DNA from: Dysgonomonas mossii DSM 22836
GTDB lineage: Bacteria > Bacteroidota > Bacteroidia > Bacteroidales > Dysgonomonadaceae
Assembly (NCBI RefSeq): GCF_000213575.1
Contig: NZ_GL892008.1
Span: 129,584 to 193,583 of the forward strand
DNA: 64,000 nt
Reading direction: 5' to 3'
The notes beneath the pieces were generated by a model, which worked only from the letters and a program-made list of their open reading frames with translations, was not told the origin of the DNA and ran no database searches. Below are positions 25,186 to 35,727 of this stretch, in pieces; the first letter of the stretch is position 1; each line of letters opens with the position of its first letter. Position numbers and translations under genes: made by a program.

Positions 25186-26316
25186 TCAATCACCTTTTTT
25201 GCATACCCGTATGTTATCAAAAGCAAAATTACGCGCTATACTTTGATCTATTTCAATCCTCATATTGAAGGAATGATAGTACATATTCTCCTTATAGGTA
25301 TCAGAATAATTTCGCTTGAAAGGTAACGTAATAGTTTCCCAGCGGTTGAAATTCTGGAATACAAAATCAGAAGGTTTCCATTCCATTGGTGCAGCATCCC
25401 AGAAGAGGTAATTGAAGAACTTAATCTTACCATCAACAAACTGGTTGGCGGTATAAAACTCACATTTTATAACATACTGATCCGAATGATCTAACATGTC
25501 GTCTGTTAGGGGCGTATTCCCTATTTCTATTATATACCACCAGCTACTCCAAGCAGACTTTTCATTTATATGCAAGTAATTACCACTCAATCGGTTTTTA
25601 TCTTTCGGATCGGTAACTACATTGGTCATACTGCTTGGTACACGATTATCAAAGTCTACAATCATACATTCGTTGTCATAGTATCGTCCCGGACAAGTAG
25701 ACTCTATCTCATATTTTAAAGACTTCACCTTTACTTTGATATTTTTATCTACATCAAGAGGAACTCTTGCTGTCAGATAGTTATTCGCCGATTTGATCAC
25801 ATTCGATGATTTGCCATTGAAATCAACTACAGCACTTACTGAATCAATTTCATAAAGATTAAAGAAGTCTCCATAAATCATGATTGTATCACCCGGCTGT
25901 GTATATTCATTAAACATACGAACAAGCTTAAGGTCGGGAGCAATAGTCTTTAGAGGATAGTCTTGACGACCCAGTTTATTATAAATATAAACCTTATCAG
26001 TAGGCTCAAGAGATAGTTTAACCGGCACCTGCATATACAAGACATCCTTCTCTGTATATACTTCTACCATATCAACTTTAGATTCATTCACATAAATAGA
26101 ATCTATATTATGAATATCCAATCCCGTTCCATGAATAGCGATAAAATCTCCTAGTTTGGCTTCGGTAATCGGGGTGTTCAGATCATTTATTGTTGTTATG
26201 CCTGATATTTGAATTGCAGTAGCATTATTTTCATCTTCCGAACATGCTGTAAAAAACAATCCGAGAAGCAAAGCTGCACTCAAGCATAAGCTTTTGATAT
26301 TAAATATTTTTTTCAT
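25186..26316 (-). CDS. Surface glycan-binding lipoprotein (SGBP-B / IPT-TIG type)
   Basis: This 376-aa lipoprotein follows SusD by 32 nt, the normal place for a cell-surface glycan-binding protein. The lipobox is FFTAC. Two or three IPT/TIG-like Ig repeats occupy about residues 35-210 (KLGDFIAIHGTGLDIHNIDS, QPGDTIMIYGDFFNLYEIDS). The C-terminal ~160 residues form a jelly-roll-like binding domain rich in Trp (SAWSSWWYIIEIG, AAPMEWKPSDF, NRWETITLPF) ending FDNIRVCKKG. It should capture the PUL substrate at the outer surface. Confidence 0.85.
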   Translation of the reverse strand: MKKIFNIKSLCLSAALLLGLFFTACSEDENNATAIQISGITTINDLNTPITEAKLGDFIAIHGTGLDIHNIDSIYVNESKVDMVEVYTEKDVLYMQVPVKLSLEPTDKVYIYNKLGRQDYPLKTIAPDLKLVRMFNEYTQPGDTIMIYGDFFNLYEIDSVSAVVDFNGKSSNVIKSANNYLTARVPLDVDKNIKVKVKSLKYEIESTCPGRYYDNECMIVDFDNRVPSSMTNVVTDPKDKNRLSGNYLHINEKSAWSSWWYIIEIGNTPLTDDMLDHSDQYVIKCEFYTANQFVDGKIKFFNYLFWDAAPMEWKPSDFVFQNFNRWETITLPFKRNYSDTYKENMYYHSFNMRIEIDQSIARNFAFDNIRVCKKGD

Positions 26317-26348
26317 TGATCAACTTATTAATAATTAATAAATCAGAA

Positions 26349-28061
26349 TTACCATCCAGGGTTATTCCTATCGATATAAGGATTGGTATTTACAACATCC
26401 AAAGGAAGTGGTAATAAAAGATGTTTCTCTTCACGACGTTTAATAACATCATTCTCGTCTGTTACACCAATAGCATTCATCACTTGCAAATAGATACCCC
26501 ATCTCAATAAGTCGAATCGGCGAATACCTTCAGCAGCAAACTCTTTGGATCGTTCTTCCAAGATGTAGGAACGGAAAGATTCTTTTGTAAATGGAACTTT
26601 AGCATTACGAGCTGAAGCGGTTGTACTATTGTTTCTTGCATTGAGCCAACCTATCTTTTCAAAAGCATCGGCAGTCGGGCCATTCAGTTCATTATCAGCC
26701 TCGGCATAGATCAACAATGTTTCAGGATAACGCATGTAAGGCCAATTCCAATCGGAACGTGTACCATCCAAAGGAGTAGTAATTGCGGCAAACTTCAAGA
26801 GTTTAGATCCATAAGTTACAGCAGAATTAGCTACTACATCACTTGGATCATAGCCTTTTTCGCCTTTGCGTACATATACACTATCACGCTCAGGATAAAA
26901 CTGATAGGTCATTTTTCCGGTCTGTTTGTTATAAGTAGTAGGAATACGGTGCATTACACCCCAAGTGATACGTTCATCGTTCCAATCATCAAACAATTGC
27001 AACCAGTGATCTCGCTGAATATAGTAACCACTCGACCATTCACCATTATTTTCAGGTTTAGGATAACCCAAATAGTCAGATGTTACATAGTTATAGAACA
27101 ATGTTCCGTCTGAAGAAACAGTCTGTAAACAAAACTGGAATTCTGGTCCATTCTTATATCCTGCACTCCATAGTGTTTCTTGATTTGGAGCCAGACTAAA
27201 TTCTTTTTCAGCAATAACCTCTCCCGCTTTTTCCTTAGCCAAGCGGTAATACTCTTGAGAATCAAAATCTTCGTAACCTGCTACCAAATTCTTTTGGTGT
27301 GTAATAGGAACAGGCATCAAGCGAGATGTTGTTCCATCAGGATTTGTCTTCTTTCCGGGGCCACCTTTCACTGTTATCTGACCACTCTTCATAGATGCAG
27401 AAGCAATAGTAGCATATACCTTAGCCAACAAAGCCTTAGCAGTACCTCGGCAAACATGTCCCTGTTTGTATTCAGAATCTGTACGTGGCATCAAAAGCTG
27501 TTCGGCTTCCAATAGTGTTTCTATAATATGCTCATATACTTCTTTTACCGATGAGCGAGGCAGCTCTATCGCATTACCTTCCGATATCGATATTTTATAC
27601 AACGGAATTGGTCCATAAAACTGCACCAGATTGAATTGTGCCCATGCCTTCAGGAAACGGAGTTCGCCCATAGCATTTTTGCGTGTTTTGTCGGGTACGG
27701 AAGTCATTTTACCAACCAAAGAGTAATGATAGTTAGCTCTATGGATAGTCTGAGAGTAATATTTATAGAAATTATTATTTGATCCCTCATCATAGAAGTT
27801 TCCGGCTCCGATAGAACCAAAAGCCCATGTAGGTCCTGATTGGTAATCAGTATCAAAATTCACAATGTTATGATAGTTTCCCCACTCGAAAGGAAAATGC
27901 AGAGTATTATATGCTCCAGCAACTAATTCTTCATATTTTCCCGCAGCAACCAATTTATCGTTAGAAGAGAATGCATACACTTCTTCATCCAAATCGCAAG
28001 AGGTCATCAGAAACAAACTTGTCACACAGATGCCCAATATTTTAGTAAGTTTCATATTCAT
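26349..28061 (-). CDS. SusD/RagB-family nutrient-binding outer-membrane lipoprotein
   Basis: This 570-aa SusD-like lipoprotein forms the lid of the SusC transporter. The signal peptide and lipobox (SLFLMTSCDLDEE) are clear. The TPR-like helical scaffold (ELRFLKAWAQFNLVQFYGPIPLY) and the C-terminal signature (EERSKEFAAEGIRRFDLLRWG, PLPLDVVNTNP) are typical. It starts 12 nt after the susC-like gene stop and is translated with it. Ligand is unknown. Confidence 0.96.
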   Translation of the reverse strand: MNMKLTKILGICVTSLFLMTSCDLDEEVYAFSSNDKLVAAGKYEELVAGAYNTLHFPFEWGNYHNIVNFDTDYQSGPTWAFGSIGAGNFYDEGSNNNFYKYYSQTIHRANYHYSLVGKMTSVPDKTRKNAMGELRFLKAWAQFNLVQFYGPIPLYKISISEGNAIELPRSSVKEVYEHIIETLLEAEQLLMPRTDSEYKQGHVCRGTAKALLAKVYATIASASMKSGQITVKGGPGKKTNPDGTTSRLMPVPITHQKNLVAGYEDFDSQEYYRLAKEKAGEVIAEKEFSLAPNQETLWSAGYKNGPEFQFCLQTVSSDGTLFYNYVTSDYLGYPKPENNGEWSSGYYIQRDHWLQLFDDWNDERITWGVMHRIPTTYNKQTGKMTYQFYPERDSVYVRKGEKGYDPSDVVANSAVTYGSKLLKFAAITTPLDGTRSDWNWPYMRYPETLLIYAEADNELNGPTADAFEKIGWLNARNNSTTASARNAKVPFTKESFRSYILEERSKEFAAEGIRRFDLLRWGIYLQVMNAIGVTDENDVIKRREEKHLLLPLPLDVVNTNPYIDRNNPGW

Positions 28062-28073
28062 AATTTTTTTTAT

Positions 28074-31000
28074 TTAAAAAGCTAATTGAACACCCAAATT
28101 AAATGTACGGGCACTTGGATATGAAGACATATCTACACCCCTGCGTGTAGGATCACTACCAAATGCATTTACATCCGGATCATACCAATCATATCCCGAA
28201 ATAGTAAACAGATTGGATACACTAGCTACCACATTGAGATATTCTATGTATTTTACAGGAGATGGCCATCTGTAACCCAAACTGATATTCTTACAGCGGA
28301 GGTATGAACCATCTACAACATAACGGTCTGACGCTTTCATAGAACGGGTATATGTTCCATCGGCACGAGGCCATAGTGCATTATCTCTATTGTCTGCTGT
28401 CCAACGATTATCCCAAACAAATTTCGGCATGTTACCTGAACCTGCCACATCAAAGCTTCTTAGGTTGGTATTCAAAATATCATTTCCTTGTGTTCCTTGC
28501 AGCAAGAAACTGAACGTCCAGTTCTTATAAGTTAATGTACTTGTCAAACCATATTGGAAATCAGGATTCGTATTTCCTATAATCGTTTTATCGCGTTCGT
28601 CAATCACCGGATCATCATCCATATTCTTATACTTAATCTGCCCTACTATACTCTTTATCTTAGAGTCTGAGTATGACTGTGTTTTATAATAAGGATCGGC
28701 ACGAACCTCTGCTTCGTTGTTATAAAAGCCGTCTTCAACATAACCGTAGATAATTCCAATAGGCTGTCCGTTTCGTCTCAGGAACATACTTTCCATACCC
28801 CATACTACATCTGAGAACTGATCGGCATTTAATCCTCCGATTACATTCTTATTAAATGAGATATTAGCATCCAAAGTCCACATCCAATCGGATGTTTTTA
28901 CAGGCATAAAGTTTCCACTAAGCTCGAGCCCCTTGTTTACTACATTTCCATAGTTACATGCTAATTCGCTGAATCCGGAACTGGCATCTATATATCTGTA
29001 TTGAAGCAGATCGGTAGTTTTCTTATAATAATAATCTGCTGTTAGATTAACCCGGCTGTTGAAGAAAGATACATCTAATCCCAAGTCATATTGATTTGTA
29101 GTTTCCCATTTGAGATCTACAGCAGCAGGTCCTCCCCAACGGTCTTCTGCCATACCCGATGTTTGGGTACCATCAAAGGGATAGTTCTGGAAGGTAAAGC
29201 GAGAACGCGTTGCATATGCATTGATCCCTTGATTACCTGTTTGCCCCGCACTCAAACGAAGCTTCAGATTGTCAAAGAAATTTAGATTCTTGATGAATGC
29301 TTCTTCTCCCAAACGCCAAGCAATAGCTCCGGAATAAAAGTTAGACCAACGGTTTTGTAGAGCAAAGCGGCTCGATCCATCACGACGATATGATGCTGTA
29401 AACAAATATTTATCTCTCAGGTTATAATTACCACGCACCAAATAAGACATTAACTGGGATTTCCATTTGCCACTACTTATTTCTCGGTCTTTAATACCTG
29501 CGTTGATATCATTATCTTCGGTGTCATCCGTTGGATAATTTTTACTACTCATCGATTTACTTTTACCCATCGATTTTTCATAAGTCATACCCACCACAGC
29601 ATTAACAGCATGTATGCCAAATGTCTTATTGAATGTAAGCAAAGACTCGGTGGTAAGACCTTCGTAAGCACTATCGTCTTTTCTTCCATAACCATTTGTA
29701 GGAGATTGCCCTGCTCCTGTCCATCTGTTGTAATACTGATTGCGCTCATAAGAATTGTAACCATATCCCACATTCTGACGGAATTTTAACCAATCTGCAA
29801 AAGTAACTTCTGCAAACCCGGATGTGTATACAGCTAAAGATGTCAGAATATTTTTTTCAGTATGAGCTGTTAGATAAGGATTAGCCAAACCGCTTGAAAA
29901 GTCTTCAGAGAAACCAGAGTCAGCTTCAGGATCAAAAACGGGACGAGTAGGATTAAATCCAATAGCTGATTCAATTACTCCATAATTTTCACTGTTGGTA
30001 CGAGCCAAACGGTTATCTGATTTAGAGAAAGTTATATTATTTCCTATCTCGATCCAGTTATTTATTTTGCGTGTATTATTGGCACGTACATTGTAACGTT
30101 TGTAATAAGAGTTAACAATAATTCCTTGTTGATCCAGCATTCCCCCTGAATACATAAAAGAACCATTTTTATCACCACCTGAAACACTCAAGTTATACTC
30201 CTGACTAGTGGCAGTATGAAATATTTGATCTTGCCAGTTTGTACCATAAAATAATTTACCATCCTGATTTCGGTCATACCCATTCCTAAAGTCATCAGGA
30301 CTTGGCAGATACTCTCTCTTTATTACAATTTCTTGACCTGTAATAGGGTCTTTGCCTTTGGTTTCTGACCAACGTCCCGGAATTGGATAAGGAAGATTGG
30401 CAGCATCAACATAGCTTTTGCCATCATACAGATAGCCATTGATAACCAACTCATTTCTGTATTCGGCATATTCGGCAGCACTTAGTACCGGAATTTTTTT
30501 AACGGCAGACGCTACATTAAAATTAGAGCTGAATACTACTTTTGTTTTTCCTCCCGAACCGGACTTAGTAGTAATGATAACAACACCATTTGCAGCACGA
30601 GATCCGTAAATAGCGGTCGCTGATGCATCTTTCAACACCTCAATAGATTCAATATCATGGGGACTGATCATACTTAACGGGTTGTTTTTTTGTTTTGTTC
30701 CATAGTCGGTTTCAGGTGCCTCACCTGTAGTGAAAGGGATACCGTCTACAATATAGAGAGGTTCGGTACTTGTAGTAAATGAGTTAGCTCCACGAATCTG
30801 GATACTAATCCCTGAACCGGGAGCACCATCTGCTTGCGATACAGAAACTCCGGCCATCTTACCTTGCAAACCCTGATTGATACTCACCGGATTTGTTCTA
30901 AGTAATTCATCGCTTTTCAATGAAGAAACGGATCCGGTAAGGTCTCTTTTCTTTACTGCACCATAACCGATAACCACAGTTTCTTCGAGCATTTGGCTAT

Positions 31001-31328
31001 CTTCTGTCAATACAACATTAATGGTATTTTTACCTTTTATAGCTACTTCTTGCGTTTGATAGCCTATAAAGGAGAAGATAAGCGTTCCGTTCTTGGGAGC
31101 ATCAATCGAGTAACGTCCGTCAATCTCTGTGATTGTCCCCACATTTGCATTTTTTACACGGACCGTAGCACCAATAACAGGACTCCCTGATTCATCAGTA
31201 ACCACACCTGTAATTTTTACTGATTGAAGAGCTTCTGATGTAGTAGCCTCCAAACTGTCCGGAACAAATATCAGTGCTATAATAAGCACCCATATGATTC
31301 CAGATATAGAACCGAATAGTCTTTTCAT
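28074..31328 (-). CDS. SusC/RagA-family TonB-linked outer-membrane transporter
   Basis: This is a 1084-aa SusC-like porin that imports oligosaccharides with its SusD partner. After the signal peptide there is a CarboxypepD-like domain (ITGVVTDESGSPVIGATVRV, EIDGRYSIDAP) and a TonB-box-like ETVVIGYGAVKKRDLTGSVS. The plug has QGLQGKMAGVSVSQ, YIVDGIPF, IESIEVLKDASATAIYGSRA and ANGVVIITTKSG. The barrel ends ARTFNLGVQLAF. No SusR or extracytoplasmic sigma pair is adjacent. The 203-nt gap upstream is long enough for its own promoter, but I see no consensus there. Confidence 0.96.
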   Translation of the reverse strand: MKRLFGSISGIIWVLIIALIFVPDSLEATTSEALQSVKITGVVTDESGSPVIGATVRVKNANVGTITEIDGRYSIDAPKNGTLIFSFIGYQTQEVAIKGKNTINVVLTEDSQMLEETVVIGYGAVKKRDLTGSVSSLKSDELLRTNPVSINQGLQGKMAGVSVSQADGAPGSGISIQIRGANSFTTSTEPLYIVDGIPFTTGEAPETDYGTKQKNNPLSMISPHDIESIEVLKDASATAIYGSRAANGVVIITTKSGSGGKTKVVFSSNFNVASAVKKIPVLSAAEYAEYRNELVINGYLYDGKSYVDAANLPYPIPGRWSETKGKDPITGQEIVIKREYLPSPDDFRNGYDRNQDGKLFYGTNWQDQIFHTATSQEYNLSVSGGDKNGSFMYSGGMLDQQGIIVNSYYKRYNVRANNTRKINNWIEIGNNITFSKSDNRLARTNSENYGVIESAIGFNPTRPVFDPEADSGFSEDFSSGLANPYLTAHTEKNILTSLAVYTSGFAEVTFADWLKFRQNVGYGYNSYERNQYYNRWTGAGQSPTNGYGRKDDSAYEGLTTESLLTFNKTFGIHAVNAVVGMTYEKSMGKSKSMSSKNYPTDDTEDNDINAGIKDREISSGKWKSQLMSYLVRGNYNLRDKYLFTASYRRDGSSRFALQNRWSNFYSGAIAWRLGEEAFIKNLNFFDNLKLRLSAGQTGNQGINAYATRSRFTFQNYPFDGTQTSGMAEDRWGGPAAVDLKWETTNQYDLGLDVSFFNSRVNLTADYYYKKTTDLLQYRYIDASSGFSELACNYGNVVNKGLELSGNFMPVKTSDWMWTLDANISFNKNVIGGLNADQFSDVVWGMESMFLRRNGQPIGIIYGYVEDGFYNNEAEVRADPYYKTQSYSDSKIKSIVGQIKYKNMDDDPVIDERDKTIIGNTNPDFQYGLTSTLTYKNWTFSFLLQGTQGNDILNTNLRSFDVAGSGNMPKFVWDNRWTADNRDNALWPRADGTYTRSMKASDRYVVDGSYLRCKNISLGYRWPSPVKYIEYLNVVASVSNLFTISGYDWYDPDVNAFGSDPTRRGVDMSSYPSARTFNLGVQLAF

Positions 31329-31531
31329 AGATTTAATTTTATAAAATGAGGTTTTTCACTGTATTAAAAGAATTCTCATAAAGTCTCGAATTTACCTTAT
31401 AGATTATTAGTAAATTTTACACTATTAGCCTGATTCTATTTAATAGTTTAATAGTTCAATGATTTTTTCGTTTCGTATTTGTATGGGTGACTTCTTCCCC
31501 ATACCGTGGTTTTTTCTGAGACATTCATACT

Positions 31532-33088
31532 TTATCTGATTTTCGGATTAATAAATAATTCATCAACATATACTTTCTGAGGGGCGTCGAAAGCGACTTT
31601 GATGTATCGTGCATTTTCATTCAATTCGTCGAATAGTACTCCATCAATCCAAGCATCATGCTTGTTGTTTGGGAAGTATGGTGCGTCTTTGATAGATGCG
31701 AGTTGATATTTTACTCCATCATTGGAGGTGAAGACGTAAACTTTATATGGTGTTCCTATTTCCTCCTGATTGTAGTTGAGGCTCCGCATCAAGATTTTTT
31801 CAATCTTGGTTTTGTTCTGCAAATCCACAACTATTTCGTGATGTCCTTTTTCAAATTTTACCCAACGGCTATCCAAGCTATTCTCTTCTGCAACTTGTCC
31901 GTCAAGGAGATTTTTCAATCTTGTATCATCTATCATTTGAGGAGTAGCTGAGTTTTCCAACTTTTCTTGCAAAGCCGCTTCAAATAGCTTCCAGTATGTG
32001 CTACCGTTTTTCCATGCCATATAATTATTATATAGTTCGTTAGACCAAACAGGCTGACCTAACTGAAAGGGTGATTTTGGATCTTCGATAATACCTCCAA
32101 ACATGAATGAAATAATCTTATCGACATGGGCGGAAGATGCTGCAACTTGCTGCGACAGTAAACGGGAATAAGCTGCGGGAGTCAAGGCTGAATTACGGTC
32201 ATTGGTTTTTTCCTCCCATGTAAAAGTTTCACAATTAGCCCAAAGTTCTATATTCAATCTATTGTGAATATCACGCATCCTTTGCCAGTTCTTTTTCAAT
32301 CGTGGAAGTGTAAACTTGTCTCGTACGCATCCCACTTCGTCCTGATAGGCAATGATATCCACTTTGAGTTTTGCCAATTGCTTCTCATAATCGGGATTAT
32401 CGAATTCGGATAGTCCTATTCCATAGGGAGAAATCAATGTTTTCTTTCCGGGTGTCAATGCGTTTGCTTTTTCTGTCAATGTATTCACAGACAGTACAGC
32501 ATGTTCGGCAAATATCGGACATAAGCAATCTTCTACAGGCAAATACCAACCGTAAAAAGCTTTATGATTTTTGTATAGAGTTGCCAGTTCTTCCATTATC
32601 TGAAGCTGACGTTTTTTAATCTCTGGGTCAAGCAAATTATCATCCTGATCTTTTGCCCATCCTGTGCTCATAAATACTTTCATGTTATGCTTTGCAGCTT
32701 CATCAAGGATGGCTTCTACGGGACTCTTTACGCTCTTATCGTACAACCAAGGCATCAGTTTTGATGGATAATAGGCTTTACCTTCATTGGCTACCTCCAT
32801 AAAGACTAAATACTCAATACCCATAGCCGACAATTCTCGTACTTTAGCTTCCCATAGCTTAGGGCTGGTATTATCAAAATTTTGAGGATTTGTATATTTG
32901 TTCCTAACATCTTTATATGCTAAATTTATCCACGTACCGATAATAGGTTGTACACCTACAGCTGCTTTATCATTTTTCTCACTTTTTTGTTTATTGGGCA
33001 CACCATTATCTGCATGTAATGTGTTACCCGGCAGTATCGCAAGTATTGCCAGTAATGCAATTACAACTTTACAAAAATTTTGCCTCAT
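31532..33088 (-). CDS. DUF4434 TIM-barrel protein with C-terminal F5/8-type-C-like domain
   Basis: This 518-aa exported protein has a Sec signal. Residues ~45-370 are a DUF4434-type barrel starting IIGTWINLAYKDV. Conserved blocks are FYGWYLPVE (Glu186), IIAYQDEVG (Asp250) and ELWANCETF (Glu287). The two Glu residues fall where clan GH-A barrels place acid/base and nucleophile (strands 4 and 7), so a glycosidase role is inferred. The C-terminal ~140 residues (HHEIVVDLQNKTKIEKILMR, YKVYVFTSNDG, ARYIKVAFD) resemble a discoidin-like carbohydrate-binding module. It lies between the permease gene and SusC. Confidence 0.8.
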   Translation of the reverse strand: MRQNFCKVVIALLAILAILPGNTLHADNGVPNKQKSEKNDKAAVGVQPIIGTWINLAYKDVRNKYTNPQNFDNTSPKLWEAKVRELSAMGIEYLVFMEVANEGKAYYPSKLMPWLYDKSVKSPVEAILDEAAKHNMKVFMSTGWAKDQDDNLLDPEIKKRQLQIMEELATLYKNHKAFYGWYLPVEDCLCPIFAEHAVLSVNTLTEKANALTPGKKTLISPYGIGLSEFDNPDYEKQLAKLKVDIIAYQDEVGCVRDKFTLPRLKKNWQRMRDIHNRLNIELWANCETFTWEEKTNDRNSALTPAAYSRLLSQQVAASSAHVDKIISFMFGGIIEDPKSPFQLGQPVWSNELYNNYMAWKNGSTYWKLFEAALQEKLENSATPQMIDDTRLKNLLDGQVAEENSLDSRWVKFEKGHHEIVVDLQNKTKIEKILMRSLNYNQEEIGTPYKVYVFTSNDGVKYQLASIKDAPYFPNNKHDAWIDGVLFDELNENARYIKVAFDAPQKVYVDELFINPKIR

Positions 33089-33116
33089 AATAGTTTATAT
33101 TATATTAATAAAAAGT

Positions 33117-34127
33117 TTAATTACCACCAGATAAAATTATCAGCACCAAACCTGAAATAAAGAGAATCAACATCACTGTGAGTAATAGGTTGATAGACTT
33201 TGGTGCTCCTTTAAATTCCTTCCATACAAATAGTCCCCACAAGGCTGCAACCATTGTTGCTCCTTGCCCCAGTGCGTAAGATATGGCTGGTCCTGCTTTT
33301 CCTGCGGCAATATAACTGCACGCAGTACCCAAAGCCCAAATACCTCCGCCAAGAAGACCTATCAGATGGGTTTTCATATTGCCTTTGAAGTATTGGCTAA
33401 ATGATATAGGCTCGCCAACAAATGGCTTCTTCATGACAAGGGTATTGAATAGGAAGTTGCTGACAAAGATTCCTATTGCAAACACAAACAGAGCTGAATA
33501 AGGAGTCAGCATACCACTGGTTGGAACCTCCAAATTTTCAAGATCCATAGACGCTGCAACAAAACGGTAGAAGAACGACATCAGTATACCGGCGCAGATA
33601 GCAATCACGATTCCTTTTTTTCGAACGCCCTGATCTGATGAAGCCTTGGCAACCTTGCTTGATGCAAATCCATTAAAGATGATAGCCAAAACGATCAGAA
33701 ATACTCCTAAAAATAAAACGACAGGATCTCCCTTAGGTGTACTGAAATAATTGACAAATACCCCTAATACCAAAGCCAAGCCTACACCTACCGGAAATGC
33801 AACAGACATACCGGCGAGCGATACAGACGATGACAACAGTATATTAGAAGCATTGAATATAACACCCCCAAGCAACGCACTCCAGAGATAGTCGGGGCTA
33901 GCCTGCAGCAAATCTTCTACAAATCCTCTTCCATTTTCACCGAAACTACCTAATGTTAGTCCCCATACCAAAGAAAAGAGAAGTATACCGATAACATAAT
34001 CCCAATAAAACAGCTCGTACCGCCATGTTTTAGCCGCAAGTTTTTGTGTATTACCCCAAGAACCCCAACAAAACATTGTCACCCAACATAAGGCTACAGC
34101 TAATCCATAATTTTCAACAATATACAT
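33117..34127 (-). CDS. Ten-TM sugar permease (GRP/DMT-like)
   Basis: This 336-aa inner-membrane protein has about ten hydrophobic helices. ALCWVTMFCWGSWGNTQKLA and WRYELFYWDYVIG at the N-terminus, and ISYALGQGATMVAALWGLFVWKEF near the C-terminus, match Bacteroidetes proteins annotated as GRP-family sugar transporters, often encoded next to ribokinase genes. It should bring a released mono- or nucleoside-like sugar into the cytoplasm, where the ribokinase-like and AGE-like enzymes of this operon act. The substrate is inferred only from context. Confidence 0.75.
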   Translation of the reverse strand: MYIVENYGLAVALCWVTMFCWGSWGNTQKLAAKTWRYELFYWDYVIGILLFSLVWGLTLGSFGENGRGFVEDLLQASPDYLWSALLGGVIFNASNILLSSSVSLAGMSVAFPVGVGLALVLGVFVNYFSTPKGDPVVLFLGVFLIVLAIIFNGFASSKVAKASSDQGVRKKGIVIAICAGILMSFFYRFVAASMDLENLEVPTSGMLTPYSALFVFAIGIFVSNFLFNTLVMKKPFVGEPISFSQYFKGNMKTHLIGLLGGGIWALGTACSYIAAGKAGPAISYALGQGATMVAALWGLFVWKEFKGAPKSINLLLTVMLILFISGLVLIILSGGN

Positions 34128-34133
34128 AACTGC

Positions 34134-35708
34134 TTATTTATAGGTTAATTGATTCGATTGATCTGAATAGATAAGAGCCTCTCCGAAATAGACCTGTGCA
34201 TCATTGCGTGGATTAAGCCACTTGTAACTTACATTGTGTGTACTCTTTGGTAATTGGTATCTGTGAAATAGATCTACTCTGCGGTTATCTATAGAAGTCG
34301 CTTTTGCCACCGGGAGATTTGCTGTTTCAATCAGATTTCCATCTATATACATTTCTACTTTCGCTACATACGATTCATCTGTGCATTTCACATAACCTTT
34401 TTGGACAAAACCGATCCCATTAAAAGTAAAATCAAGCTTATCTTTTAATGTTGCATTAATTTCCATTTTTTCAACAGGGAAATGACCTTCGAAAGATTTT
34501 TCATATTTTACAGCGACAGGTTTCTGAGTTTTAATCGTGATTTGATTATTTTCTACTTTACCACCTTCTTTTTCGATTACCTGCAAAGCGTGTTTTAGAC
34601 CTAGGTCATACAATTTGTTCAATGATACATCGGTATATGCAAATGGTCTGTCTTGTATCTCAGAAAGGCTTTCTTTCCAAGATTCAGGAATATTGGAATA
34701 CCCCAAAATTGTACCTAAAATTCCTGCTGCCGTTGCTGCATTACAATCAGAGTCTTGCCCGCAGCGAGCTGCGATATCCATTGTAGAAAAGAAATCTTTC
34801 TTGCCGTACAATAAACCGATCAAGACATAAGCGCTGTTGATTTTTGCATCAATATTAAAAGGCAAGAATACTCCATCGGGACACCCCACTTCCGAAGACC
34901 ATTTTTTTTGGCATTCAAACCATGTTTGTTTCCAATCGTTCGGATATTGTTTGTGCCAGTTTATAATGTCTTTCATGCAGAGATAGAAGTCGCTCTTTTC
35001 GGGAATCGTTTTTAAAGCCTCAGTCACAATAAACTCCACATCGTCTGAAACAAAAGACATAGAATACAAAGCCCCGGTATATACTCCTCCATACCATCCA
35101 TCTCCGTAGGTAAAAATATGTCCTACCTTATCAGATATCTCTGATGCCGCATTGGGCATTCCGGGAGTCATTAAACCGGCAAAGTCCGCTTCAATTTGAT
35201 AATCAATATCATCTGCATGCGGATTGTTCAACCAATGTCCCGACAGTGGTGGCATAATACCTTGTTTGATATTATATCTGGCCACCTGATTGGCATGCCA
35301 AAGAGGGAACTCTGTATTGGCAAAACTGACAGCAAATGAATCGGCAGGTGCTTGTAAACCTAAACGTTCAAATACATTAACGAAAATAATATCTACATAT
35401 AGATCATCATAGAGTCCCGGGAAAGTATCAAAATAATGCTTCACCCTGTCCTTCGACCATTTAATCGGAGTATAATCCTGAATTATAGTGCCGTTGTGTA
35501 TAAATTCCACAGGCCCTCCGTACGTGCAGCCAATCGTTTTAGCTGCCCAACCTCCTTTTATTTTGTCTGCCAATACCTCTTTGGTCATAGAGACCTCCGA
35601 TGGAACTGAGGACTGAGTAACAGCAGAGCTACAAGCTGTTGCCAATCCAACAACAAAACAAATGCAGATGAGAAGAAGTGTGTTTTTCATAATTTCAATC
35701 TTATTCAT
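34134..35708 (-). CDS. ADP-ribosylglycohydrolase-like lipoprotein
   Basis: This 524-aa protein is an ADP-ribosylglycohydrolase-fold enzyme, unusual in being exported: the lipobox is GLATAC (Cys26). The metal-binding motifs are present in altered form, YDDLYVD (100-106) and GQDSDCNAATAAGILG (from residue 317; Asp319, Asp321). The classical intracellular enzymes cleave ADP-ribose from proteins. Here a secreted copy inside a PUL suggests hydrolysis of a glycan or furanosyl linkage, which is inference. The C-terminal ~150 residues form a beta-rich accessory domain. It sits 6 nt upstream of the permease gene. Confidence 0.8.
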   Translation of the reverse strand: MNKIEIMKNTLLLICICFVVGLATACSSAVTQSSVPSEVSMTKEVLADKIKGGWAAKTIGCTYGGPVEFIHNGTIIQDYTPIKWSKDRVKHYFDTFPGLYDDLYVDIIFVNVFERLGLQAPADSFAVSFANTEFPLWHANQVARYNIKQGIMPPLSGHWLNNPHADDIDYQIEADFAGLMTPGMPNAASEISDKVGHIFTYGDGWYGGVYTGALYSMSFVSDDVEFIVTEALKTIPEKSDFYLCMKDIINWHKQYPNDWKQTWFECQKKWSSEVGCPDGVFLPFNIDAKINSAYVLIGLLYGKKDFFSTMDIAARCGQDSDCNAATAAGILGTILGYSNIPESWKESLSEIQDRPFAYTDVSLNKLYDLGLKHALQVIEKEGGKVENNQITIKTQKPVAVKYEKSFEGHFPVEKMEINATLKDKLDFTFNGIGFVQKGYVKCTDESYVAKVEMYIDGNLIETANLPVAKATSIDNRRVDLFHRYQLPKSTHNVSYKWLNPRNDAQVYFGEALIYSDQSNQLTYK

Positions 35709-35727
35709 TTAAGAAATTAATATTTAA

